Source of the DNA: Roseicyclus salinarum
GTDB taxonomy: Bacteria; Pseudomonadota; Alphaproteobacteria; Rhodobacterales; Rhodobacteraceae
DNA length: 52,090 nt
Assembly (NCBI RefSeq): GCF_029624655.1
Contig: NZ_JARRSA010000025.1
Coordinates: 1-52,090, forward strand
Reading direction: 5' to 3'
Shown here: piece after piece, positions 43,669 to 51,526 of the stretch
Layout of the letters: the number at the start of each line of letters is the position of its first letter
How positions within the stretch are numbered: the first letter of the stretch is position 1
Translations under genes and position numbers: made by a program
The notes under the pieces: generated by a model
Seen by the model: the letters and a program-made list of their open reading frames with translations, nothing else
Databases searched by the model: none
What the model was told of the DNA's origin: nothing

Positions 43669-44426
43669 GGTTCTCGGCCAACCTGGGCTTTCTCTGGGCG
43701 GACCGGCCGCTGCCCGAGGCGATCCATGCGGCCAAGGCGGCGGGCTTCGACGCGGTCGAACTGCACTGGCCCTACGAGGTGCCCGCCGCCGAGGTCGCGC
43801 GGGCGCTGCGCGAGACCGGGCTGCCCTGTCTGGGGCTGAACACGCGGCGCGGCGACGTGGCGGCGGGCGAGAACGGGCTTGCGGCGCTGCCGGGGCGCGA
43901 GGCGGAGGCGCGCGCGGCCATCGACGAGGCGCTCGCCTACGGCGTCGAGATCGGGGCGCGCCGCGTCCACGTCATGGCCGGCCGCGCCGAGGGGCCGCAA
44001 GCGCGGGCTGCCTTCGTGGCCAACCTCGCTCATGCCTGCGAAAAGGCCGCGCCGCTCGGCGTGGGCATCCTGATCGAGCCGCTCAACCCCTATGACGCGC
44101 CGGGCTATTTCCTGCGCACGACGGGGCAGGCGCTCGAGATCATGGAGGCCGTCGGTCACGAGGCGCTGCGGCTTATGTTCGACTGCTACCACGTGCAGCT
44201 GACCGAGGGCGATCTGACCCATCGCCTGACGGATCTCATGCCGCGCATCGGCCACATCCAGTTCGCCTCCGTTCCCGACCGGGGCCCCCCGGATCACGGC
44301 GAGGTGAATTACGAGCATGTCTTCGCCGTCATCGAGGCGCTGGGCCATGACGGCCCCCTCGGCGCGGAATACAAGCCCGCCGGCGACACCGACGCCACGC
44401 TCGGCTGGCTGCGTCGCCGCCGCTAG
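43665..44426 (+). CDS. otnI: 2-oxo-tetronate isomerase (hydroxypyruvate isomerase-like)
   Basis: 253 residues, a TIM barrel of the Hyi/xylose-isomerase type: FSANLGFLWADRPLPEAIHAA, metal-site glutamates in ILIEPLNPYDAPGY and GAEYKPAGDT, and FDCYHVQLTEGDL. It interconverts 2-oxo- and 3-oxo-tetronate so that the LtnD product can enter the OtnK branch. Last gene of the operon; start overlaps the otnC stop (ATGA). Confidence 0.92.
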   Translation: MRFSANLGFLWADRPLPEAIHAAKAAGFDAVELHWPYEVPAAEVARALRETGLPCLGLNTRRGDVAAGENGLAALPGREAEARAAIDEALAYGVEIGARRVHVMAGRAEGPQARAAFVANLAHACEKAAPLGVGILIEPLNPYDAPGYFLRTTGQALEIMEAVGHEALRLMFDCYHVQLTEGDLTHRLTDLMPRIGHIQFASVPDRGPPDHGEVNYEHVFAVIEALGHDGPLGAEYKPAGDTDATLGWLRRRR

Positions 44427-44451
44427 GGAGGACACGTCCGCCGTCGCGGGC

Positions 44452-44883
44452 TCAGGCGGGCGGGGCGGAGACGTCGAGGGCGAAATCCACCATTCGGCCG
44501 GTGTCCCGGTCGTTGCCCATCAGGTAGACGCGGATCGCCCAGTCGCCGTCCGCAGGGATCGTGACCTCGGCGCGTCCGTCGTCGTCCATGTGGCCCGTGT
44601 AGAGGCCGCCGTAATCCTGCCCGGCAGGCAGGATGTTGAAGTAGACGCTCCCGTGGCCGTTCGTGCCCGTGACCTCGATCGAGGCGCGCAGGGTCTTTCC
44701 GCCCCGAACTGTCAGGACGTGGTCGATGTAATCGTGGCCGCGCACCGTGCCTTCGATCGTCGTGCCGGTCGCGCCGGGCGGGAAGGCGATGTCCAGCCGT
44801 TCCTGCGCCGACACCGGGCCCTCCGCGAGGCCTGCCGCCGCGAGGAACGCGGTGACGGCCGCGAGGCGCGCCGAACGCGGCAT
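44452..44883 (-). CDS. Secreted beta-sandwich protein (PPC / PliG-like)
   Basis: 143 residues with a signal peptide (MPRSARLAAVTAFLAAAGLA, cut near VSA-QE). The mature part has the pattern of small periplasmic beta-sandwiches: a turn-rich GTVRGHDYIDHVLTVRGGKT, YFNILPAGQD and DGDWAIRVYLMGNDRD. These recall bacterial pre-peptidase-C-terminal domains and PliG-type lysozyme inhibitors. An in-frame ATG at 45012 has a stronger Shine-Dalgarno (GGAGG, 8 bases) but would bury the signal peptide behind 43 residues, so 44883 is preferred. Function unproven. Confidence 0.7.
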   Translation of the reverse strand: MPRSARLAAVTAFLAAAGLAEGPVSAQERLDIAFPPGATGTTIEGTVRGHDYIDHVLTVRGGKTLRASIEVTGTNGHGSVYFNILPAGQDYGGLYTGHMDDDGRAEVTIPADGDWAIRVYLMGNDRDTGRMVDFALDVSAPPA

Positions 44884-45398
44884 GGACCGTCCCGGGCCAG
44901 ACGCCAGAAGGTCGAGGGGACCGCGATGCCCTGCAGGGCGGGTCGCGCATCGGACATCCGGGGCGCGTCGTCCCTGCGTCCCCTCGCGAGCTTGCCCTGC
45001 CGCGTCCGTCATCGCCTTGCCTCCCCGGCCCCGAGAGAAGATCGGTCGTGCGCCAGCATACCCCATCCCGAACGGGCGGGCGACGGGAAAGGCCGTCCTC
45101 CGCCACCGAACCGCGCCGTTTCGCGCGACCGACCGGTAGCGGCTTCGTGGGCCGGGCGGCCCGCGGCCGGGTGGAAAGGTATGGCTTCGGCAGGCGGCAG
45201 GGCCGATACTGCACCCAGCGACGATCCCCCGGCGGGAGGTGAGATGACCGCAAGGACACGATCCATGTCGGCAGACGCGCCCCAAGCTCCGGCGCAGGGA
45301 GGGCGCAGGACTGGCGCAGGACTGGCGCAGCCCGGCCCCTTTCCCCGGCGCGCTCGGCGATCTGCCGACACCCCCTTGACCCCGAAAGGACACAAGAC
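44884..45398. other. Intergenic region with a short tandem repeat
   Basis: 515 bases between a secreted-protein gene (minus) and the DUF883 gene (plus). No gene is supported, apart from the possible longer start of the minus gene at 45012. It holds the 11-base tandem repeat at 45302-45330 and the ribosome-binding site GAAAGGA before 45399. Confidence 0.5.
45302..45330. repeat. 11-bp tandem repeat, 2.6 copies
   Basis: The unit GGCGCAGGACT occurs at 45302 and 45313 and, partially, at 45324. It is probably simple slippage; no function seen. Confidence 0.6.
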
Positions 45399-45710
45399 AT
45401 GACGGACACCTCGAGAAGCCCCGGCAGCGAAGACCTCGAACGCCAGTTCCGGGTCATCCGCGACGACATCACCCGGCTTGCCGCCCTCCTGCGCGAGATC
45501 GGCGAGGCCAAGGCGGGCGAAAAGCGCGACGAGGCGCTTGCCGAGGCGGCGGAGCTTCTGGAAAGGTCGCGCTCGGCGCTTGACGAAGGGCGGCTGAAGG
45601 CGCGGCAGGCCACGGCCTCGGTCGAGGGCTACATCAGGGAAAAGCCCATGCAGTCGGCACTGATCGCCCTCGGCGTGGGGTTTCTCGTCGGCATGATGAC
45701 CCGGCGCTGA
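45399..45710 (+). CDS. DUF883/ElaB-YqjD-like membrane-anchored protein
   Basis: 103 residues. A long amphipathic coiled coil (LERQFRVIRDDITRLAALLR to ASVEGYIREKP, in blocks) ends in a C-terminal membrane helix SALIALGVGFLVGMMTRR, the diagnostic tail of the family. E. coli relatives bind stationary-phase ribosomes at the inner membrane. It begins a two-gene unit with the YqjE-like gene 6 bases downstream. Confidence 0.85.
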   Translation: MTDTSRSPGSEDLERQFRVIRDDITRLAALLREIGEAKAGEKRDEALAEAAELLERSRSALDEGRLKARQATASVEGYIREKPMQSALIALGVGFLVGMMTRR

Positions 45711-45716
45711 ACACTC

Positions 45717-46139
45717 ATGATCGAGGATCTCATCGGCGCCCTCGTCAGGTCGCAGTTCGGCGATGTGAAACGGCGCACCGCGGGCGCGGTGCTGGAGCTT
45801 GCGGCCCTCGGCATGGCGGGGCTTGCGACGGCGTTCGTGTTCGTCGCACTCCATGTCTGGCTGGCGGGTCGGATGGAGACGTGGCTGGCCGCGCTGGCGG
45901 TCGCGGGGGTGGCGCTGTTCGTCGCGCTCATTCTGATGCTCGTCGGACGCTCCCTCCTTCTGCGCAAGGCGCGACGGCAACGGAACGAGGCGCTGTCGGG
46001 CCTCGAGGCGCTGTCGCTCCTGCTTCGGCCCGCGCCCGGCGCGGAGGGTCCGAGGGCGGCCGAGGGCGACCCCGCAGGCGTCCTTGTCGGCGCGGCGCTC
46101 GCGGCGGGGATCATGCTGGGGCGGTCGGTCGGGCGATAG
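45717..46139 (+). CDS. YqjE-like membrane protein (holin superfamily III fold)
   Basis: 140 residues with two strong helices (ALGMAGLATAFVFVALHVWLA; LAALAVAGVALFVALILMLVG), a basic cytoplasmic stretch RKARRQRNEA and a C-terminal Gly-rich helix. The pairing with a DUF883 protein matches the yqjD-yqjE arrangement. The superfamily name includes phage holins, but nothing else here is phage-like. Function unknown. Confidence 0.8.
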   Translation: MIEDLIGALVRSQFGDVKRRTAGAVLELAALGMAGLATAFVFVALHVWLAGRMETWLAALAVAGVALFVALILMLVGRSLLLRKARRQRNEALSGLEALSLLLRPAPGAEGPRAAEGDPAGVLVGAALAAGIMLGRSVGR

Positions 46140-46252
46140 CGCGTCGATGCGCGCGCAAGGGCGCGGGTCCCGTGCCTCATGCAGGGCTCGGCGCATCCTG
46201 GCCACTGCCGCGCCGCCGCGGCCGGGTGCCTGGCCCCGCCGCGGCGTCCGCC

Positions 46253-47698
46253 TTACTGCGCTGCCTGCGCCATCGCCGCGGGCTCGATGTTGTGGTTGAC
46301 CCGGAACAGGTTCCCGGGGTCGTACCTTGCCTTCACCTCCCGCAGCCTGCCGAGGTTGCCGCCATAGGCCTCGCCCATCCGGCCCGCCTCGTCTTCGGGC
46401 ATGAAGTTCACGTAGACGCTCGGCGCGGCATCCGCGGCCGTGTCCTGAAACAGCCCGCGCGCCCAGGCGATGCAGGTGGCGTCGGCCTCGGGGTCGCTCC
46501 AGCGCGTGTGGACATTCATCGTGAAATGCGACGCGCGCTGCGGAAAGGCCGTCGCGTCCGAGGCAACCCGCGCCATCGCGCCGCCCACGTGGGCGATGAA
46601 AACCTCGCATTGCGGGTCGGGAAGCGAAGCGACCGCCGACAGGATCGCGTCGATGGTCCGGTCGCTCAGCTCGATGAAATCGCGGCTTTTCCAGTAGTTG
46701 CGCTGGCCCGGTGCCAGGAGCGGGTCGAAGGCCGCCTGCCAGCCCACGAAGGGATGCGGGCCGATCACGTCCGCGATGGGCGAGCCGAGCGACCGCAGCT
46801 TCCTCATCGCCTTTTCGCCCTCCGCCATGTCGCCGCAATGGCAGGCCGCGAAGATCAGGACCTCGCGCCCGTGCCAGTCCTCGGGCAGGAACGGCAGGGG
46901 CGGGGCCTTGCGCAGCACCGCCCAGACCGTCAGTTCGTCCGGCGCCTCGGCGCAGATCTCGCGGAACGCGGGCAGCAGCGTCGCGGCGTCCGCGATGGGA
47001 TGCACGATCAGGCCCGACATCACCTCGGGACCGACCGGGTGCAGGCGGAACTCGAACGAGACGACGACGCCAAAATTCCCGCCGCCGCCCCGGATCGCCC
47101 AGAAGAGGTCCGGGTTCTCGTCCTCCGACGCCCTCAGGATGCTGCCGTCTGCCGTCACGACATCCGCCGAAAGCAGGTTGTCGATCGTCATTCCGTGCTT
47201 GCGGGTGATCCAGCCGAAGCCCCCGCCAAGCGTCAGCCCCGCGATCCCGGTCGTCGAATTGACGCCCACGGGCAGGGCAAGGCCGTGCACCTGCGTTTCG
47301 CGGTCCACGTCGCCCAGCGTCGCGCCCGGTTCCACCCGTGCCGTTCTCGCGCCCGGATCGACATGGACCGAGCGCATCTGCGACAGGTCGAGCATCAGGG
47401 CGCCGTCCTCGACGGCGAGGCCCGCGATCTGGTGCCCTCCCGCCCGGATCGACATGCGAAGGTCGTTTTCCCGCGCGAAGTTCACCGTGGCGCGGACGTC
47501 GCCCGCGCCGAGGGCGCGCACCACCAGTCCGGGCTTGCGGTCGATCATGCCGTTCCAGATCGTGCGGGCGTCCTCGTAGCCCGGCTCGGTCTCGGCGGCC
47601 GTGGTGCCGCGCAGTGCGGCCTCGAGCGCGCCTCGGCTCTCCTCGGAAATCTCCGTGGAGCCGCCGTCGAGCCGGTTGAGTTCGATCATTCGTGCCAT
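46253..47698 (-). CDS. FAD-linked oxidase, berberine-bridge-enzyme type
   Basis: 481 residues. The PCMH FAD domain contains H89 in IRAGGHQIAG, the usual site of covalent FAD attachment. The second (cysteine) link found in bicovalent members is absent: the loop reads PVGVNSTTGIAGLTLGGG. The C-terminal BBE segment ends YDPGNLFRVNHNI. These enzymes oxidise alcohols or sugars, or form C-C bonds, with O2. The ATG at 47698 has GGGAGG 6 bases upstream. No signal peptide is seen. It is divergent from an HxlR regulator that probably controls it. Confidence 0.9.
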   Translation of the reverse strand: MARMIELNRLDGGSTEISEESRGALEAALRGTTAAETEPGYEDARTIWNGMIDRKPGLVVRALGAGDVRATVNFARENDLRMSIRAGGHQIAGLAVEDGALMLDLSQMRSVHVDPGARTARVEPGATLGDVDRETQVHGLALPVGVNSTTGIAGLTLGGGFGWITRKHGMTIDNLLSADVVTADGSILRASEDENPDLFWAIRGGGGNFGVVVSFEFRLHPVGPEVMSGLIVHPIADAATLLPAFREICAEAPDELTVWAVLRKAPPLPFLPEDWHGREVLIFAACHCGDMAEGEKAMRKLRSLGSPIADVIGPHPFVGWQAAFDPLLAPGQRNYWKSRDFIELSDRTIDAILSAVASLPDPQCEVFIAHVGGAMARVASDATAFPQRASHFTMNVHTRWSDPEADATCIAWARGLFQDTAADAAPSVYVNFMPEDEAGRMGEAYGGNLGRLREVKARYDPGNLFRVNHNIEPAAMAQAAQ

Positions 47699-47835
47699 TC
47701 TTGCCTCCCTGAGCTGTCGGAAGCGGGCGCGGGACGCGCCGCCGCCTCGTGTCGATCTGTCGATCCGGGACCGCGCCATCGGACGGATCCCATCTCCAGC
47801 AACGCGAATCACGGGCGGATGCGCTAGTGTTCGAA

Positions 47836-47853
47836 CTGGACCGGCCGGTCCAG
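47836..47853. promoter_or_regulatory. 18-bp perfect palindrome, likely HxlR operator
   Basis: CTGGACCGGCCGGTCCAG is fully symmetric and lies 73 bases before the HxlR start. A partial copy (AACTGGATCGGACC) follows at 47860-47873. Such tandem sites fit autoregulation and control of the divergent oxidase. Confidence 0.55.
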
Positions 47854-47925
47854 ATCCTGAACTGGATCGGACCGCTCCGCAGAAGCTAGGCTTGCAGCGC
47901 GAGCCTTGTCCCGGGGGAGGGTCCG

Positions 47926-48615
47926 ATGTCGAATGGCAGCTATCACCAGTTTTGCCCGGTCGCGATGGCGGCTGAGGTCCTGTGCACGCGTTGGACGATG
48001 GTTCTCGTCCGCGAGCTTGTCGCGGGATCGACGAGGTTCAACGACTTGCGGCGGGGCGTGCCGAGGATGTCGCGCTCGCTGCTCGCCCAACGGCTGCGCG
48101 AGCTGGAGGCGGCGGGCATCGTGGAGCGCCGGCCCGTGCCCGGATCGCAGAATGTCGACTACCTCCTGACGGCGGCGGGCCGCGACCTCTTTCCGGTGGT
48201 CGAGGCGTTCGGTCTCTGGGGCCAGAAATGGGTGCGCTCAAACCCCTCGCTGGAGAACCTCGACGTCTCGCTTCTGATGTGGGACATGCGCCGCAACCTC
48301 GATCCCAGCCCGCTTCCGGCCAGGCGCACCGTGCTGCAGTTCCGCTTCAGCGACCAGCCACCCGCGAAGCGCGACTGGTGGCTGGTGGTGGATCCCTCGG
48401 GCGGCACCGACCTGTGCCTGACCGATCCGGGCTTCGAGGTGGACCTGTTCGTGACGACCGACGTGCGGACCATGACGGCGATCTGGATGGGGCTGACCAC
48501 GGTGCGCGCCGAGCGTGAGAGGCTGGATATGGAAGGATGCCGGGAGACCGCGTCGTCCATTCAGCACTGGCTCGGGCTGAGCCCCTTCGCATCGCAGGAA
48601 AAGCTCGTGTCCTGA
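47926..48615 (+). CDS. HxlR-family transcriptional regulator with C-terminal extension
   Basis: 229 residues. The winged HTH typical of HxlR occupies 8-105 (CPVAMAAEVLCTRWTMVLVRELVAG, RFNDLRRGVPRMSRSLLAQRL split by the wing). The remaining ~110 residues resemble an SCP2/sterol-carrier-like effector domain (VLQFRFSDQPPAKRDWWLVVD). Plain HxlR proteins are about 110-130 residues, so this is the long form. GGGGGAGGG lies about 6 bases before the ATG. Confidence 0.9.
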   Translation: MSNGSYHQFCPVAMAAEVLCTRWTMVLVRELVAGSTRFNDLRRGVPRMSRSLLAQRLRELEAAGIVERRPVPGSQNVDYLLTAAGRDLFPVVEAFGLWGQKWVRSNPSLENLDVSLLMWDMRRNLDPSPLPARRTVLQFRFSDQPPAKRDWWLVVDPSGGTDLCLTDPGFEVDLFVTTDVRTMTAIWMGLTTVRAERERLDMEGCRETASSIQHWLGLSPFASQEKLVS

Positions 48616-48630
48616 CCGGCCCGGCGGCGC

Positions 48631-48653
48631 GCGACCGGCGGTCCGCCGGTCGC
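48631..48653. terminator. Bidirectional hairpin between convergent regulators
   Basis: GCGACCGGC (48631-48639) pairs with GCCGGTCGC (48645-48653) around GGTCC, between the stops at 48615 and 48655. Confidence 0.65.
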
Positions 48654-48654
48654 G

Positions 48655-49710
48655 TCAGCTTCCCGGATGCAGCAGCACGCCGACGGCGGGCGCCGCCTCG
48701 TCGTCATGGGCGGCCTGCGACTTGCGGTATTCCGCCGGGGTGAAGCCGCGCTCGGATTTCAGCGTGCGCGCAAGGTGCGTCCCGTCGCAGAAGCCGGTCG
48801 CCAGCGCGATCTCCGCCACGGTGTCGCCGCTCGTCCTCAGCCGCAGAAGCGCCTTGTCGAGCCTGAGGTCGAGGTAGATCCGCGACGGCGTCCGGCCGAG
48901 GTCCGCGAGAAAGCGCCGTTCGAGCGTCCGCCGCCCCACGCCCATGCCCCCCGCCAACGCCGCGACGGGAAGCGGCACCTCGATGTTCTGCTGCATCCGC
49001 AGGACCGCGCGCTTGACGAGCTCGTCCCTGGGTTTGCGCGCGACCTGCTGGCCCGGCTGCGCCTCGTCCCCGCGCAGGGCCTCGTCGATCATCATGATGT
49101 TGAGGCTTTTTATCGCCGCCGACTGGCCGACGTGGCGGGCCACCAGAAACGCCGCGAGATGCGCCGCGCCGTGCCCCCCAGAACAGGTCAGCCGGTCTCG
49201 GTCCACCACGAAGATCTGGTCCGAGACGGGCTCCACCGCGTCGAAGCGGTCCACGAAATCCTGGTGGTGGAACCAGCTCACGCAGCAGCGGTAGCCGTCC
49301 AGAAGCCCCGCCTCGTGGAGGATGAAGACCCCGGTGCACAGGCCCACGACCGGCGTGCCGGACGCCGCCCTGTGCGCGAGGAACGCCCGTTCGGCGGCGC
49401 AAAGGCCGGCCTCGTCGCTCATCACGCCTCCCACGACCACGAGATAGTCGTAGTCACCCGCCGCGCGCAGCGTCGTGTCCGGCGTCACCCTCACTCCGCA
49501 GCTGGAGCGGACGGGCGCCATCGTGTCCGAAAGCACGGCCCATTCGCACAGGATCGGCCGCGACTTGTCCGCCTCGTCGGCCGCAAGGCGCAGGACGTCC
49601 ACGAAGTTGGCGAAGGCCGACAGGGTGAACCGGTCGGCAAGAAGGAACGCGACGCGCAGCCGCTTGCGGGGCGGGGCGTCGCTTCGGGACTGGATCGCAC
49701 GAGTCGGCAT
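48655..49710 (-). CDS. GlxA/GbdR-type AraC regulator with DJ-1/PfpI domain
   Basis: 351 residues. Residues 17-200 form a class I glutamine amidotransferase-like (DJ-1) sensor domain with [17 protein letters not shown]; 235-335 are an AraC DNA-binding domain ([29 protein letters not shown]). Regulators of this type (e.g. GbdR) control glycine betaine, carnitine and sarcosine catabolism. Divergent from soxBDA across 108 bases, it is probably their activator. Confidence 0.92.
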   Translation of the reverse strand: MPTRAIQSRSDAPPRKRLRVAFLLADRFTLSAFANFVDVLRLAADEADKSRPILCEWAVLSDTMAPVRSSCGVRVTPDTTLRAAGDYDYLVVVGGVMSDEAGLCAAERAFLAHRAASGTPVVGLCTGVFILHEAGLLDGYRCCVSWFHHQDFVDRFDAVEPVSDQIFVVDRDRLTCSGGHGAAHLAAFLVARHVGQSAAIKSLNIMMIDEALRGDEAQPGQQVARKPRDELVKRAVLRMQQNIEVPLPVAALAGGMGVGRRTLERRFLADLGRTPSRIYLDLRLDKALLRLRTSGDTVAEIALATGFCDGTHLARTLKSERGFTPAEYRKSQAAHDDEAAPAVGVLLHPGS

Positions 49711-49712
49711 GG

Positions 49713-49740
49713 CGCATTCCTACGCATTTTTCGACGCAAA
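49713..49740. promoter_or_regulatory. Direct repeats in the divergent araC-sox promoter
   Basis: CGCATT occurs at 49713 and 49723, with a related CGCAAA at 49735. The spacing of 10-12 bases (one helical turn) suits AraC-family half-sites. They lie 79-106 bases upstream of soxB. Confidence 0.35.
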
Positions 49741-49818
49741 TCTACCGCCGCGAGGCGGCGCACGCGCGTAAGACTTCGCGCGACGCACTCCCCCCGCAGT
49801 CTCCCCGAGGTCCAGCCC

Positions 49819-51072
49819 ATGACGCATTTCAGTGCCTTCAGCCTTCTGAAGAACGCGCTTACCGGCAACAGGAACTGGACCGAGCAGTGGCCCGACGCCC
49901 AGCCGAAGGAGGAATACGACGTCGTCATCGTGGGCGCCGGCGGTCACGGCCTCGGCGCGGCCTACTACCTCGCCAAGGAGCACGGCATCACCAACGTCGC
50001 GGTGATCGACAAGGGATGGCTCGGCGGCGGGAACACCGGCCGCAACACCACGATCATCCGATCGAACTATCTCTATGACGAAAGCGCGCGGCTCTACGAT
50101 CATTCGGTCGATCTGTGGGAGGGTCTCAGCCAGGAACTGAACTACAACGTCATGTATTCGCGCCGTGGCGTCCTTATGCTGGCGCACAACGTGCACGACG
50201 TCCAGAGCTTCAAGCGCCACATCCACGCGAACCGGCTGAACGGCGTGGACAACCGCTGGCTGACGCCGCGGGAATGCAAGGAATACTGCCCGCCGCTCTC
50301 GATCTCGAAGACCGCCCGCTATCCGGTCATGGGCGGCGCCCTGCAGGAGCGCGCGGGCACCGCCCGCCATGACGCGGTGGCATGGGGCTACGCGCGCGGC
50401 GCGGCGATGCGCGGTGTCGACATCATCCAGAACTGCCCGGTGACCGCGATCCGCCGCAACCCGGACGGATCGGTGGCGGGCGTGGAGACCGCCAAGGGCT
50501 TCATCCGTGCGAAGAAGGTCGCGGTATCTGCAGCGGGCCACACCTCGGTCGTGATGGAGACCGCGGGCGTCCGCCTGCCGCTGGAAAGCTACCCGCTGCA
50601 GGCGCTGGTGAGCGAGCCGGTGAAGCCCGTCTTCCCCTGCGTGGTCATGTCGAACGCGGTGCACGCCTACATCAGCCAGTCGGACAAGGGCGAGTTGGTG
50701 ATCGGCTCGGGCACCGACCAGTATACCAGCTATTCGCAGCGCGGCGGCCTGCCGCTGATCGAGCACACGGTTGCCGCGATCGTCGAGGTGTTCCCGATCT
50801 TCAACCGCATGCGGATGCTGCGGAAGTGGGGCGGGGTGGTGGACGTCACGCCGGACCGTTCGGCGATCATCTCCAAGACGCCGGTGCAGGGGCTTTATGT
50901 CAACTGCGGCTGGGGCACGGGCGGGTTCAAGGCGACGCCGGGCGCGGCGCACACCTTCGCATGGACCGTCGCCAAGGACGAGCCGCACCCGATCAACGCG
51001 CCCTTCACGATGGAGCGGTTCCGCACGGGCCGCCTGATCGACGAGGCCGCAGCGGCCGCCGTCGCGCATTGA
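49819..51072 (+). CDS. soxB: Sarcosine oxidase beta subunit
   Basis: 417 residues. The N-terminal dinucleotide fold [20 protein letters not shown] binds FAD; H184 in [11 protein letters not shown] is in the position of the histidine that holds FMN covalently in heterotetrameric sarcosine oxidases. It demethylates sarcosine to glycine, with formaldehyde going to tetrahydrofolate and electrons to O2, together with the alpha, gamma and delta subunits. Its stop lies inside the first 28-bp tandem repeat. Confidence 0.95.
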   Translation: MTHFSAFSLLKNALTGNRNWTEQWPDAQPKEEYDVVIVGAGGHGLGAAYYLAKEHGITNVAVIDKGWLGGGNTGRNTTIIRSNYLYDESARLYDHSVDLWEGLSQELNYNVMYSRRGVLMLAHNVHDVQSFKRHIHANRLNGVDNRWLTPRECKEYCPPLSISKTARYPVMGGALQERAGTARHDAVAWGYARGAAMRGVDIIQNCPVTAIRRNPDGSVAGVETAKGFIRAKKVAVSAAGHTSVVMETAGVRLPLESYPLQALVSEPVKPVFPCVVMSNAVHAYISQSDKGELVIGSGTDQYTSYSQRGGLPLIEHTVAAIVEVFPIFNRMRMLRKWGGVVDVTPDRSAIISKTPVQGLYVNCGWGTGGFKATPGAAHTFAWTVAKDEPHPINAPFTMERFRTGRLIDEAAAAAVAH

Positions 51073-51207
51073 GGCGCGCGTGAGAAAGACAGCGCACTGA
51101 GGCCCGCGTGAGAAAGACAGCGCATTGAGGCGCGCGTGAGGAAGACAGCGCAATGACCTGCGCACGAGACAGACAGCGCACCGAGGTGCGCGACGACGAC
51201 AAGACCC
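51067..51207. repeat. Tandem 28-bp repeats between soxB and soxD
   Basis: Units start at 51067, 51095, 51123 and 51151, with a degenerate fifth at 51179. Each begins CA(T/C)TGAGG or similar and ends GACAGCG. Copies 1 and 3 differ by one base, copies 1 and 2 by two, and copy 4 by several. The first unit contains the soxB stop. The unit is not a multiple of three and has no spacers. Confidence 0.85.
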
Positions 51208-51223
51208 CGAGAGGTTCGCGACC

Positions 51224-51526
51224 ATGCTCCTGATCCATTGCCCCTACTGCGACGAGACCCTGCCGGAGCTCGAGTTCACCTATGCCGGTCAGGCCCATGT
51301 CGTGCGCGCCGAGGATCCTTCGGCGCAGACCGACGAGGAGTGGGAGGCGTTCCTGTTCATCCGCGACAATCCCAAGGGCCCGCATTACGAGCGCTGGCGG
51401 CACCTGCATGGCTGCGGGCGCTACTTCAACGCCGTGCGCGACACCGTGTCGGACAAGTTCCTGACGACCTACCCGGCGGGCGCTCCGCGCCCCGATCTCT
51501 CCAGCCTGACGGAGGCCGCGACATGA
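51224..51526 (+). CDS. soxD: Sarcosine oxidase delta subunit
   Basis: 100 residues with the zinc motif IHCPYCDETLPELEF (H5, C6, C9) and the C-terminal part RHLHGCGRYFNAVRDT that supplies further ligands. It is a small structural subunit of the heterotetramer. It overlaps soxA by ATGA at 51523. Confidence 0.95.
   Translation: MLLIHCPYCDETLPELEFTYAGQAHVVRAEDPSAQTDEEWEAFLFIRDNPKGPHYERWRHLHGCGRYFNAVRDTVSDKFLTTYPAGAPRPDLSSLTEAAT

Noticed and set aside
45717-46139. Prophage holin
   Set aside because: The holin-superfamily fold here pairs with a DUF883 gene as in yqjD-yqjE; no other phage genes or attachment sites are seen.
51067-51207. CRISPR array
   Set aside because: The 28-bp units are in the CRISPR size range but contiguous with no spacers, and no cas genes are present.
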